From: Hyphomicrobiales bacterium
Lineage (GTDB): Bacteria; Pseudomonadota; Alphaproteobacteria; Rhizobiales; Rhizobiaceae
Reading direction: 5' to 3'
Length of the DNA stretch: 32,182 nt
Assembly: GCA_900468535.1 (NCBI GenBank)
Contig: UBTY01000044.1
Coordinates: forward strand, 153,709-185,890
In this document: positions 9,401 through 17,479 of the stretch, in pieces
Position numbering within the stretch: the first letter of the stretch is position 1
Layout of the letters: each line of letters opens with the position of its first letter
Position numbers and translations under genes: made by a program
The notes under the pieces: model-generated
Told to the model about the DNA's origin: nothing
Seen by the model: only the letters and a program-made list of their open reading frames with translations
Database searches by the model: none

Positions 9401-9449
9401 TATCCTGCCTGAAATAGGAAATGCAAGGACAATCGTGGCGCCGAAGCGC

Positions 9450-11177
9450 TCAAGACCCCGCAGCGTATGATTGCAGCTTGCTGCGCATTGTGGCGATCTC
9501 CGAGCGGACGACATCGACCTCATTCTGCCGTTCGGCGACGACGGGCTCTGGAGCGGGTGCGACTGGCTCGATCAAAGGTTCGGAGACGACAGAAATTTCG
9601 GGAAGCGTTGCGGCATCATGCTCCACATCCGCGGGTCGTCGGCGCCACATCAGTGCAAGGCCGAAGGCAAGTCCGGCCGACGCGCCGAGCAGCGTTGCCA
9701 TCACGGAGATGCGTCCCTCGCTCGCCGGGAAAACCTGCGGCGCGCCTTGCATGACGATCTGGCTTGACGAGGGAACACCAGCGGTCAGGATTCCATCCTC
9801 AAACCGTGCGCGGGCCGCGGCAGCCTTGTCGCGCAGCTCGGTCAGCTTGGCGAGATCGACGCCGGTGTCCTTGCTTTGCGCAATCAGCGCGTTGCGCTGA
9901 TCACTCATCCGCTTTCGCGCATCAACCGCAGCCTTGGCATCGTCGGCAGAATCGCGAGCCAGCCTGCTGAGTTCTTCGCTGATCGCATCGCGCAAGCCAT
10001 CCAGCTCGGCCTGCTGCGCAATCAGGCGCGGGTGTCGAGGTCCGAGATTTGCCGAGAGCTGGGCCAGCGCAGACTTCGCGGTCGCATAGCGTGTGCGCCG
10101 ATCCTCCAGCGCGGGAGAACCGATGTCGGCGGAAATCGCGCCCCTCAGGACATCACCGAGCTTTGCCGTCCGCAGTCGGTCCGATCGCTCCTTGGCGGTT
10201 ACAATGTGCTGCTCCGCAGTCTTGAGATCGGCATCGAGTTGCGCGATCTCCTGCTGCAGGTCACCTGCGACCTTGACGTTGCCCTCTCCGCTCTTTTCCG
10301 TGAAGGCCGCGAGTTCCGACTGTGCTGCATCGCTCGCCTTCTTCAGTGCCTGGTCGCCGGCCGCTCCGCTCGCTGACGGGATAGAGATGATCGAGCCCAG
10401 GTAGTTTGCGACCCGGGCGGACTTGCTGGCACTGTCCGTCGTGACGGTGAAGTCCACTGTGCCAGTCGCCTTGTCGGCAAAGATCTGCATTGCCGAGGCA
10501 AGTGTAGCTTCCGCCCGGGAGACAGCGTCGGACGCCGTTCCGTTGGCGGAAAGAAGATCGACCGCGACATGAAGCGCATCCGGTTGGGTGCCGGCGAATT
10601 CGGGATCGTGGTCGAGTTTCAAGGCGCCGACGACTGCTGCGATCGTCTTCGGCGACGTCAAGGCGCTTTGCGCCGCAGCAACATTTTCAGGACCACCCTT
10701 TACACTGAGGACGCCCCGAGCGGCATATTCCTCCGGTTGGCTCGGCACCATTGTCCCGGCTGCCGCACCGAGAACGCAAAGCGCGCCGACGACGGCAAAC
10801 GGCCAGATGGCGCGTCTTGAAGCATCTCTGCAAACGGGAAACGGTCTGACGTCGTTTGCGGGAAGTGGCATCGCCGGCGGCTTCAGCGCCAACGGCTCGC
10901 TGACCACGACTTCCGGCAGCGCCTGTTCGTCATTGGCCGCCTCGATGCGCTTGCCGAGAATTGTTTCGATCCGATTGAGAAGCGGCAGGGAGGCAATGTC
11001 TGCCTGCTGCTCGGCCCGCTGCGCCTGCAGCGTGCGTTCGATCAGGCGCAGGAGTTCGGCTTCCGGTGGCGCGGTCGTTCCGTGCGTGGGCCCCGCAGCG
11101 GCTTCGCCAGACGGACGGCCTGCTTGCGCAGGCGTATGGACGGTATTGTTCGGGCGTCTCGAATAGGTGTCGCGCAT
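9450..11177 (-). CDS. Wzz/GumC-like polysaccharide chain-length/export protein
   Basis: A 575-residue inner-membrane protein of the polysaccharide co-polymerase type. A long, disordered cytoplasmic N-terminus (residues 1-120) precedes the first membrane segment (about 124-144). A large periplasmic part follows, rich in helices and coiled coil (about 290-470), containing the LGPRHPRLIAQQAELDGLRD stretch typical of GumC/ExoP-like proteins. A second membrane segment lies at about 488-511, then a 60-residue tail. No Walker kinase domain is attached, so it is not a full Wzc/ExoP. The extended N-terminus is unusual for Wzz. With the neighbouring WecB/TagA glycosyltransferase it suggests synthesis or export of a surface polysaccharide. 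The ribosome site is weak. Confidence 0.7.
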   Translation of the reverse strand: MRDTYSRRPNNTVHTPAQAGRPSGEAAAGPTHGTTAPPEAELLRLIERTLQAQRAEQQADIASLPLLNRIETILGKRIEAANDEQALPEVVVSEPLALKPPAMPLPANDVRPFPVCRDASRRAIWPFAVVGALCVLGAAAGTMVPSQPEEYAARGVLSVKGGPENVAAAQSALTSPKTIAAVVGALKLDHDPEFAGTQPDALHVAVDLLSANGTASDAVSRAEATLASAMQIFADKATGTVDFTVTTDSASKSARVANYLGSIISIPSASGAAGDQALKKASDAAQSELAAFTEKSGEGNVKVAGDLQQEIAQLDADLKTAEQHIVTAKERSDRLRTAKLGDVLRGAISADIGSPALEDRRTRYATAKSALAQLSANLGPRHPRLIAQQAELDGLRDAISEELSRLARDSADDAKAAVDARKRMSDQRNALIAQSKDTGVDLAKLTELRDKAAAARARFEDGILTAGVPSSSQIVMQGAPQVFPASEGRISVMATLLGASAGLAFGLALMWRRRPADVEHDAATLPEISVVSEPLIEPVAPAPEPVVAERQNEVDVVRSEIATMRSKLQSYAAGS

Positions 11178-11220
11178 CGCCAGATCTCATGCGTGGAACG
11201 TTCGATCCCCATCAGGCGAG

Positions 11221-11263
11221 ATGGTTAATCGACCTTAAACATTCCTGGCAAAGAAATGGTTAA
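11221..11263 (-). promoter_or_regulatory. Pair of TTAACCAT (CtrA half-site-like) motifs upstream of the Wzz-like gene
   Basis: On the minus strand TTAACCAT occurs twice, at 11221-11228 and 11256-11263, 35 bp apart, in the 89 bp gap before the Wzz-like gene. This 8-mer matches the alphaproteobacterial CtrA half-site. Binding is inferred, not shown. Confidence 0.4.
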
Positions 11264-11266
11264 CGC

Positions 11267-12070
11267 TCAGCGTCTGCTTTCGTCCTGGATCGCCTTCAGC
11301 CCGGCATGACGGCGGAACCGGTATCGCATGACCTGATAAAGAAATACCGGAATACCGATCACATAGCGTCGCCACAGGCGGGAAGGCTCCTGCAGCAGCC
11401 GGTAGGCCCACTCCATGCGCATGGCGCGCACGATCTTCGGCGCCCGCGGCACCCGGCCGGATACGAAATCGAACAATGCGCCGACCGTCATCACCAGACG
11501 CGCATGGTCGGTGCGGATGTGCTGGTGCGCCCACTTTTCCTGCAACGGCGTTCCCATGCCGATAATCAGGATATCGAGCTTCAGCCGCTCAACCTCACGG
11601 ATGACCTCGGACGGATCATCTTTGTCGAAGAAGCCGTCGGAAACGACGACGAATTCATGCCAGGGTGCATGCCTGCGGAAATTTTCGGCGGCTCTCTCGA
11701 CAACGTCACGCTGGCCGCCAATCAGGCCGATACGGCGCGGCTGTTCCATGAAGGTGAGGAGTGCCGGCACGAAATCGGTGCCGTTGAGGTTGGCCGGAAA
11801 CGGTGTTCCGTGCGCCACCTTCGACGCGATGTTGAGACCGATACCATCCGGCAGAACCAGATTGCGGGCCAGGATGGAGCGGTACTCCTGATCGCGCAGC
11901 GTCATCAGCATGTTGTGCGCGTTGACGAAGGAGATGGAGGTCTGCCCGACGGGCATCGACAAGAGCTCGTTGATGAAGACGAGCGCGTCTTCCCAACCGA
12001 GATCGCAGACGGGCACATCGAAAATGACGCGACGTGATGACAACACCGCGAAATTCGCGATGAGATTCAT
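11267..12070 (-). CDS. WecB/TagA/CpsF-family glycosyltransferase
   Basis: A 267-residue glycosyltransferase of the WecG/TagA/CpsF family (GT26), which transfers a sugar to a lipid-linked intermediate at the inner face of the membrane. Landmarks are NAHN at residues 50-53, LPDGIGL with the probable catalytic Asp75, GLIGG near 115-119 and the family motif GMGTPLQEKW at 171-180. The basic C-terminal end (RLWRRYVIGIPVFLYQVMRYRFRRH) fits membrane association. I chose the ATG at 12068-12070 because AGGAAGCAGGA stands just upstream. In-frame ATGs at 12097 and 12142 are possible but lack a ribosome site. The Wzz-like gene follows after 89 bp. The donor sugar cannot be read from the sequence. Confidence 0.85.
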   Translation of the reverse strand: MNLIANFAVLSSRRVIFDVPVCDLGWEDALVFINELLSMPVGQTSISFVNAHNMLMTLRDQEYRSILARNLVLPDGIGLNIASKVAHGTPFPANLNGTDFVPALLTFMEQPRRIGLIGGQRDVVERAAENFRRHAPWHEFVVVSDGFFDKDDPSEVIREVERLKLDILIIGMGTPLQEKWAHQHIRTDHARLVMTVGALFDFVSGRVPRAPKIVRAMRMEWAYRLLQEPSRLWRRYVIGIPVFLYQVMRYRFRRHAGLKAIQDESRR

Positions 12071-12255
12071 TCCTGCTTCCTGGCGATAGTGCTTCATTCG
12101 TCGAGCATCCCGGGGACAAGAGACAAGTGCCTGGGATGCCAACGCGAGCCCATCAGGGAAGCTTATAACAGGCGCGTTTCAAGCAACCTTTAGAAAAACC
12201 CTTTGAATTTTCTGGCAGAAATCAGGAGACCGTTAACCACGCCGGGCGGCACAGG

Positions 12256-12282
12256 CAAAAACGGCGCCCGAAGGCGCCGTTG
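12256..12282 (-). terminator. Strong terminator ending the flagellar export/hook operon
   Basis: A perfect 9 bp stem AACGGCGCC / GGCGCCGTT (12261-12269 with 12274-12282) with a CGAA tetraloop on the plus strand (TTCG on the minus strand) is followed on the minus strand by TTTTTG. It lies 8 bp past the stop of the last small gene. Confidence 0.9.
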
Positions 12283-12289
12283 AATGCGG

Positions 12290-12820
12290 CTATTCCGTTG
12301 CCGGATCCTTCACGGGTTCCGGAGGGACGACATTGACCGGCTTCGCCGTCTTCTTCTGCTGCCCCGAGGCGTTGGCCGCGACATCGGCCTTGGAGAGGTA
12401 ATCGAGCTGTTCGAGCATGACCTGGGCGATGTATTCACCGCCGAGATGCTCGTTCATGTCCTTCTTGATCATCTCACGGAAGGCCTGGGGATCGAACGAC
12501 TTCATGTTGCCGACATCAACCATCTTGTTGCCGACGAGCAATGTGAAGAGTTCATCCGTGGTCATCTCGGTCAGCGGCAACGAAGCGCCCTTGACCATCT
12601 CCTTGTTCATCATGAACGACACTTTTCCCAGGAAGTATCCCGCGACAGCGCCATCCTTGACGATCGGTACCGTAATCGACTCACCCTTCACAAGCTCCAA
12701 TTGCGTCTGCTTGGAGGTATCAGGCGCGGGTGCCGGCGCCGTCGCCATGTGCACCGAAAAATAGACCGATGCCAGCGTGATCGCGCAGACCCAGATGCCT
12801 GTGAGAACGAGTTTGATCAT
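12290..12820 (-). CDS. FliL-like single-pass membrane protein (candidate)
   Basis: A 176-residue protein with one N-terminal membrane segment (about residues 4-25) and a periplasmic remainder. After a Pro/Ala linker comes a domain with the arrangement of FliL: a beta segment (GYFLGKVSFMM), then TTDELFTLLVGNK, a helix FDPQAFREMIKKDMNEHLGG, and a last strand/helix AQVMLEQLDYLSK. FliL proteins surround the stator and the basal body. Rhizobial clusters usually carry a canonical fliL elsewhere, so this may be a second member of the fold. Its ATG overlaps the stop of the gene before it (ATGA), placing it firmly in the flagellar operon as the last gene. Similarity is by pattern only and it could be a family of its own. 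Confidence 0.6.
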   Translation of the reverse strand: MIKLVLTGIWVCAITLASVYFSVHMATAPAPAPDTSKQTQLELVKGESITVPIVKDGAVAGYFLGKVSFMMNKEMVKGASLPLTEMTTDELFTLLVGNKMVDVGNMKSFDPQAFREMIKKDMNEHLGGEYIAQVMLEQLDYLSKADVAANASGQQKKTAKPVNVVPPEPVKDPATE

Positions 12821-13185
12821 CAGTTATCACGCGATACGAATTGCTCTTGAGAGTAGGTGCCGTCTGCGTCGGCGTCCTGAACAGCGTTCTTTAGAAGATC
12901 GGCGACCGTGCGGACGGCTTCCAGATGCGCTTCGACGCGACGAGCGTTCAAGGCAAGCTTTTTCTTCAGGCCGTGCAGCTGATCGAGATGTGAAGCGGCG
13001 AGTTCCTTGGGATCAGTATCCCGGAACAGCATCGACAGTTCGTAAAGGCAACGGCTCTTGTGCGCGTTCGAGACCTTGAGGTCGAACTGCGGATCGTTGC
13101 CGATGCGCGTGTTCTCATTGTCGATGATCATTTCGAGGCGACCAAGAACCGATTTGATCCGGTATTCGTTCGAGATTATTTCCAT
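12820..13185 (-). CDS. FlgN-like flagellar chaperone (candidate)
   Basis: A 121-residue, mostly helical, charged protein without a signal or membrane segment. The length, the helical heptads (residues 10-25 and 60-100) and a C-terminal ADADGTYSQE segment, which recalls the Y-x-x-x-G/DG element near the C-terminus of FlgN, suggest a chaperone for the hook-filament junction proteins FlgK and FlgL encoded upstream in the same operon. FlgN proteins are poorly conserved, so this is inference from size, composition and place. It begins 17 bp after the FlgJ-type gene and its stop overlaps the start of the FliL-like gene. It could be another flagellar accessory protein. Confidence 0.5.
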   Translation of the reverse strand: MEIISNEYRIKSVLGRLEMIIDNENTRIGNDPQFDLKVSNAHKSRCLYELSMLFRDTDPKELAASHLDQLHGLKKKLALNARRVEAHLEAVRTVADLLKNAVQDADADGTYSQEQFVSRDN

Positions 13186-13202
13186 TTTTGTCCTCGATTG
13201 TC

Positions 13203-13769
13203 TCAGGCGTCGTTGTTGGATTTGTTATCGGCGGTCGTCGTGCCGAATGTCTTGCGCTGGAATTCGTCGACCATGCTCATCGCAACCTTACGGTCATCCT
13301 GATCGGTCGAAGCGTTGACCTGCTTGTTTTCCTGCTTGCGCAAGGCGTCGTGATAGAGCTGCTTGGCAACGCCGATGCCGTCGCCCTGCGAAATGACGTT
13401 GCCGAGCTGCTCGGCCATCATGCCCTTCCAGATGTCACCGGTGGCACCCTTGCCGTAGACGTCTTCGCTTTCGCTCGGCAGCATGTTCTTGATGAAGTTC
13501 TGCAGAACCATCGCTTCGAACTTGCGATAGGTCTCAGGTACTTTTTCAGAGGAGGTGGCGCGATTCGTTGCATCGCTCAGCCCGGTCTTGCCGGCCGCGC
13601 GATCGAGAATGTCGACAGCTGACGTGAAGCCATTGCCTGCTTCTGCAAGGCTGTTTGCCGCGAAGGCCGCCTGGTTCGCCTTCAGTTTTTCCTGGGCCGC
13701 CTGGACTTCCAGCGGGTCAGCCGCTTTGACGACATCCAGGACCAGATCACTCGGAGGTGAAATAGCCAA
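13203..13769 (-). CDS. FlgJ-type rod-binding protein without muramidase domain
   Basis: A 188-residue protein whose central part (residues 80-142: YRKFEAMVLQNFIKNMLP, then GDIWKGMMAEQLGNVISQG and GIGVAKQLY) matches the rod-binding domain at the N-terminus of FlgJ. This domain acts as a scaffold for rod assembly in the periplasm. The C-terminal glucosaminidase of enterobacterial FlgJ is absent, as is usual in alphaproteobacteria. No signal peptide is seen, consistent with export through the flagellar type III apparatus. It lies between the FliJ-like and FlgN-like genes. The lytic transglycosylase gene at 23718-24302 may supply the missing peptidoglycan-cutting activity. Confidence 0.8.
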   Translation of the reverse strand: MAISPPSDLVLDVVKAADPLEVQAAQEKLKANQAAFAANSLAEAGNGFTSAVDILDRAAGKTGLSDATNRATSSEKVPETYRKFEAMVLQNFIKNMLPSESEDVYGKGATGDIWKGMMAEQLGNVISQGDGIGVAKQLYHDALRKQENKQVNASTDQDDRKVAMSMVDEFQRKTFGTTTADNKSNNDA

Positions 13770-13801
13770 GTCACAATCCTCTTGATTTAAGATCGTGACG
13801 A

Positions 13802-14215
13802 TTATGATTTTTGAAGCTTGCTGGAGGCTGGCGTACCGAATTTTTGATCGATGATATCATAGACTGCGTTGTCATCGGCTTCGCGGCGTTCGGCGTCGAG
13901 GGCTTCCTTCATGCCCTCCTCCAGCCGATCCCCCTTGGCACGTTCCTGCCGGACGCGCATCTCGTGGACCTCCTGCATGCCGGTCAACTGCTTGTCCTTG
14001 ATGCCGAGCCGGTTGAACCGATCGGCATAGCCCTGGGAAAAAGCACTGTGAACGGGGTCGAGCGATCCCAACGCCTGGATGACGACATCCATCTGCTCGT
14101 TGACCTCGACACGCTGGCGGCTCGTTTCCGCCAGGTCGTGCTCTGCCATCTGCTCGAGATGGCGCTGGACCGCCACAAGGCGCTTCAGCTTCTGGGACCG
14201 GGTTTGCTCCGCCAT
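13802..14215 (-). CDS. FliJ-like coiled-coil protein (candidate)
   Basis: A 137-residue, highly charged, almost wholly helical protein. Residues 5-60 and 75-115 form two long amphipathic helices joined by a turn around LGSLDPVHSAF, the antiparallel coiled-coil layout of FliJ, the stalk of the flagellar export ATPase complex. No membrane segment or signal is seen. It starts 4 nt after fliR and precedes the FlgJ-type gene, so it is translated with the export gate. FliJ proteins are hard to recognise by sequence and any coiled-coil chaperone would look similar, so the name rests on size, fold pattern and context. Confidence 0.55.
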   Translation of the reverse strand: MAEQTRSQKLKRLVAVQRHLEQMAEHDLAETSRQRVEVNEQMDVVIQALGSLDPVHSAFSQGYADRFNRLGIKDKQLTGMQEVHEMRVRQERAKGDRLEEGMKEALDAERREADDNAVYDIIDQKFGTPASSKLQKS

Positions 14216-14219
14216 CGCC

Positions 14220-14972
14220 TCACCTTCCGATAAAGACGGTAGCGAACGACTGCCCGAACTGGCTGATCAGCGCCGCGACCGAGAAATAGAACAGGAAAAG
14301 GCCGCCAAGCAGCAGATAGGGCGTCGAGATGAAGTAGACTGGGATCTGCGGCGCCAGCTTGTTGATGAAGCCGATCGCGATATTGAAGAGCAGGCCATAG
14401 ATCACGAACGGGCTTGCCAGGCGCAACATGATGTAGGTGGTGTTGGACAGCGTATCGGTGAACGAAATCAACGTGCTGCGCATCTGCATCATGCCGCCGA
14501 AGGGCATCGACGTGTAGGAATCGATCAGCGCCCTGAAGACGATATGGTGGAAGTCCATCATGAAGAGAATCATCATGCCGGCGAAGGTAACAAAGCCGGA
14601 CAAGGCGCTTTCAGACGTATCTTCGAACACATCCTGTGCGCTCGGCTGCGAATAGCCGATCATCATGGCCAGGATGCTCGCGGCAAACTGAAGGCCAAGC
14701 GTGTAGAGACGCGCCAGCATTCCATACATGGCGCCGATCAGCGATTCGCTGAAAATGAAACCGATATAGGTGGCGCTGGACGTGTGGACGGCCGGATAGA
14801 CCGTATCCCAGAGAACGGGCAACACCGAAAGGGAAAGCGCCCCTGCCATGAAAACCCGCAAGACCTGCGGCACGCGTGCCGACGAAAAACCAGGCATTAC
14901 AAGCACACAGCCACCGATCCTGCAGAAAATCAGGAACAGCGCAAGGACGGTCCCTTGCGGGTCAGTTATCAT
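14220..14972 (-). CDS. fliR: Flagellar export gate protein FliR
   Basis: A 250-residue polytopic membrane protein of the FliR/SctT family, part of the FliP-FliQ-FliR core of the type III export gate. It opens with a hydrophobic segment (GTVLALFLIFCRIGGCVLVMPG) and has about six segments ending in a short polar tail. The SGFVTFAGMMILFMMDFHH region and the AFVIYG-like ASPFVIYGLLFNIAIGFINK segment are typical. Its ATG overlaps the flhA stop by 4 bp (ATGA), so the two are coupled. fliQ lies two genes upstream; fliP is not in this window. Confidence 0.93.
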   Translation of the reverse strand: MITDPQGTVLALFLIFCRIGGCVLVMPGFSSARVPQVLRVFMAGALSLSVLPVLWDTVYPAVHTSSATYIGFIFSESLIGAMYGMLARLYTLGLQFAASILAMMIGYSQPSAQDVFEDTSESALSGFVTFAGMMILFMMDFHHIVFRALIDSYTSMPFGGMMQMRSTLISFTDTLSNTTYIMLRLASPFVIYGLLFNIAIGFINKLAPQIPVYFISTPYLLLGGLFLFYFSVAALISQFGQSFATVFIGR

Positions 14973-17056
14973 GAAATCGAGCCCAAAATCTTTATCTCGA
15001 TGCCCTTGGCAAGTTCGACATGTGAGAGAACCGGCAGCGTTGCGAACAGCCGCTCGACGATCATGCGAACATAGGACCGTGTTTCAGGCGAGGTGACAAG
15101 GGCGAAAGGCAGGCCGCGATCCATGAATTCACGGATAACTTCGGTGGCCTGCTCGCTGAACTCTTCAAGCAGACGCGGATCGATGTCGAATTCGATGACT
15201 TCGCCCTTGTTGTCGCGCTTCAGAGCCTGGTGGAAGGCAAGGTCCCACTTGCTGCCGAGTCTGAGAACACGCAGCACACCGTTGTCCGCCAGGTCGCCGC
15301 ACAACTGCTGCGCCATGCGAACGCGCACGTGCTCGACGATCTGCTCAGTCTTGCGAACATGCGGCGCCAGCTCTGCGACGGCTTCCAGGATCAGATGCAG
15401 ATTGCGGATGGAAACACGCTCGGCAAGAAGCAGCTTGAGAACTGCCTGCAGACCCGAATAGGACATGTGCGACGAGCAGATCTCGTCCGCGAGTTTCTTG
15501 TATTCCGGATCCAGGCGATCGATCAGGACCTTCACGTCCTTGTACGACAGCAGCGCCGGCAGGTTGTTGCGGATGACTTCGCTCATGTGCGTCAGAACGA
15601 CCGAAACGTTGTCGATCGGCTGGAAGCCTTCGCGCTTCAGATCTTCCGCGAACGCTTCGAGGATCGAGACGGCCGGCATGCCGAACGCGGGTTCGCGGAT
15701 TTCGTCCCCAGGTATGCTCGGGCGGCGGCCGGAACCCGTGACCACGAGAACTTCGCCGACACGCAGCATGTTGGAAGCGATCGTCGTGCCGTGGATGCGG
15801 ATCTGGTAGGACTTTTCCGGAATGGCGATGTCGTCGGTGACCTTGATCTCCGGCACGACGAAGCCGTACTGCGTCGCGAACTTCTTGCGCATCTTGCCGA
15901 CGCGGAAGGCCAGCTCCTGATGGGCGCCGAGGAGCCGCGTCGAGACCATCTTGCCGAGCGCAAGCTCGATTTCGGAGGTGCGCAGGACCGACTTGACCGA
16001 GTCCTTCTCGAGCTCCTTGTTCTGGACGACCTTCTTTTCTTCCTGCTCGCGACGGGCCTTGTTTTCGGCCTCTACCTGACGCGGGATGAACCAGCTGCCG
16101 AATGCGAGAAGACCACCGAGGAACATGAAGGGAATGAAGGGCAGACCCGGCATCAAGGCGAGAATGACCATGAGCACGGCGGAGACGGAAAGCGCGCGCG
16201 GATATCCGCTCAGCTGATCGACGACGGCCTTGTCGGTCGAGCCGACGTTGCCGCCGCGCGAAACGAGAAGGCCCGCTGCCAGCGAAACGATAAGGGCCGG
16301 CATCTGCGATACGAGGCCGTCACCGACGGAAAGCTTGACGAATACGTCGGCGGCCTGGCCGATCGGCATGCCGTGGCGGAAGTAGCCGATGATGATGCCG
16401 CCGAAGACGTTGATGGCGGTAATCATCAAGCCGGCGATCGCATCACCGCGCACGAACTTGGACGCACCGTCCATCGCACCGAAGAAGGAGCTCTCTTCCT
16501 CAAGCTCCCGACGACGGCGCTGGGCTTCCTTCTCGTCGATGATGCCGGCCGAAAGGTCGGCGTCGATCGACATCTGTTTGCCCGGGATAGCGTCCAGGGT
16601 GAAGCGCGCGCCGACTTCCGCTATACGCGTCGCACCCTTGGTGATGACGATGAAGTTGATGGTGATCAGGATGAGAAAGACGATCAGACCGATAACGAAG
16701 TCGCCGGACATGACAAGGTTCGCGAAGCCCGCGATGACGCCGCCGGCGGCGTTATGGCCCTCATTGCCGTGAGACAGGATGACGCGCGTCGTCGCAATGT
16801 TCAGCGACAGTCGCGTCATCGTGGCGATCAGCAGAATGGTCGGGAAGGACGAGAATTCGAGCGGCTTCTGAATCCACAGCGCAACCATCAGGATCAGAAC
16901 GGAGAATGCGATCGAGAACGCCAGTCCCATATCGATCAGGAACGGCGGGATCGGCAGAAACAGCACGCAGATGATGACGATGATGCCCATCGCAAAGCCG
17001 ATATCGCGCAGACTTGGGCCGGACTTTGGAAGGGGGAGTGCAGGTGGTTGCGCCAT
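14969..17056 (-). CDS. flhA: Flagellar export gate protein FlhA
   Basis: The largest export gate subunit, 695 residues, the usual length. The N-terminal half has about eight membrane segments and includes the family signature around residues 80-100 (MTRLSLNIATTRVILSHG) and the conserved loop at 139-206 with FVRGDAIAGL, whose Asp corresponds to the residue needed for proton-driven export. From about residue 330 a charged linker leads to the cytoplasmic docking domain that receives chaperone-substrate complexes. It follows fliQ after 87 bp containing a small hairpin and overlaps fliR. The ribosome site is modest (GAGACGGA). Identification is secure. Confidence 0.96.
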   Translation of the reverse strand: MAQPPALPLPKSGPSLRDIGFAMGIIVIICVLFLPIPPFLIDMGLAFSIAFSVLILMVALWIQKPLEFSSFPTILLIATMTRLSLNIATTRVILSHGNEGHNAAGGVIAGFANLVMSGDFVIGLIVFLILITINFIVITKGATRIAEVGARFTLDAIPGKQMSIDADLSAGIIDEKEAQRRRRELEEESSFFGAMDGASKFVRGDAIAGLMITAINVFGGIIIGYFRHGMPIGQAADVFVKLSVGDGLVSQMPALIVSLAAGLLVSRGGNVGSTDKAVVDQLSGYPRALSVSAVLMVILALMPGLPFIPFMFLGGLLAFGSWFIPRQVEAENKARREQEEKKVVQNKELEKDSVKSVLRTSEIELALGKMVSTRLLGAHQELAFRVGKMRKKFATQYGFVVPEIKVTDDIAIPEKSYQIRIHGTTIASNMLRVGEVLVVTGSGRRPSIPGDEIREPAFGMPAVSILEAFAEDLKREGFQPIDNVSVVLTHMSEVIRNNLPALLSYKDVKVLIDRLDPEYKKLADEICSSHMSYSGLQAVLKLLLAERVSIRNLHLILEAVAELAPHVRKTEQIVEHVRVRMAQQLCGDLADNGVLRVLRLGSKWDLAFHQALKRDNKGEVIEFDIDPRLLEEFSEQATEVIREFMDRGLPFALVTSPETRSYVRMIVERLFATLPVLSHVELAKGIEIKILGSIS

Positions 17057-17082
17057 GTCGATTCCGTCTCTTCATGAGAGGA

Positions 17083-17099
17083 GTGGGCGTGATGCCCAC
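17083..17099 (-). repeat. Small hairpin between fliQ and flhA
   Basis: GTGGGC (17083-17088) and GCCCAC (17094-17099) with a 5 nt loop. It lies in the flhA leader and has no U-tract, so it may tune translation or mRNA decay. Confidence 0.35.
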
Positions 17100-17143
17100 C
17101 ATTCGAACCGACTGTTAAATGGCGAAGCTTGCGCGAGGGTGGC

Positions 17144-17410
17144 TCAGAAGCCAGACTGGATGCGTGAGAAGACCAGATTGGTGAAGATGGAAATCTGCGA
17201 TCCGACGAACGGAGCGGAAATGCCGATGGTCACGAGAACAGCGACGATCTTCGGCACGAATGTCAGGGTTGCTTCCTGCACCTGGGTCAGCGCCTGGAAC
17301 AAAGCAATGACCAGACCGACCACCATGGCCGCGCCTACGGCCGGTCCGGCCGAAACGAGAACGGTCCAGATCGCTGCCTGGAACATATCGAGTGCATCAG
17401 CTTCATTCAT
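17144..17410 (-). CDS. fliQ: Flagellar export gate protein FliQ
   Basis: An 88-residue protein with two long hydrophobic helical segments (about residues 14-36 and 50-72) joined by a polar turn containing QVQEATLTFVPK, the hallmark of FliQ/SctS. It assembles with FliP and FliR in the export gate. The usual family length is 86-90. It lies between flgD and flhA. The ATG follows GAGG-type sequence (GAGGTTGCCTG). A 7 bp hairpin stands just upstream. Confidence 0.95.
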   Translation of the reverse strand: MNEADALDMFQAAIWTVLVSAGPAVGAAMVVGLVIALFQALTQVQEATLTFVPKIVAVLVTIGISAPFVGSQISIFTNLVFSRIQSGF

Positions 17411-17432
17411 CAGGCAACCTCATATCGCCTTT

Positions 17433-17458
17433 CGGTCCGCCCCATCAGGGTCGGACCG
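17433..17458 (-). repeat. Hairpin between flgD and fliQ
   Basis: CGGTCCG (17433-17439) and CGGACCG (17452-17458) form a 7 bp stem that can extend inwards by CCC/GGG after a bulge. No U-run follows on the minus strand. It may separate flgD and fliQ expression. Confidence 0.45.
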
Positions 17459-17479
17459 TCGTGTTCAATCGTTTGCAGC

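Noticed and set aside
9332..9523. N-terminal extension of folD to an upstream ATG
   Set aside because: The added residues are Arg-rich and unlike FolD, while the TTG at 9329-9331 has an ideal AGGAGG and gives the standard 299 residues.
12143..12240. Promoter for the glycosyltransferase gene
   Set aside because: TATAAG and TTGAAA-like boxes are present but at wrong spacing; no convincing promoter could be assigned.
15230..17077. A 615-codon open frame on the plus strand opposite flhA
   Set aside because: It mirrors the codon pattern of flhA, is extremely rich in Asp, Arg and Glu, and shows no family motif; flhA itself is certain.
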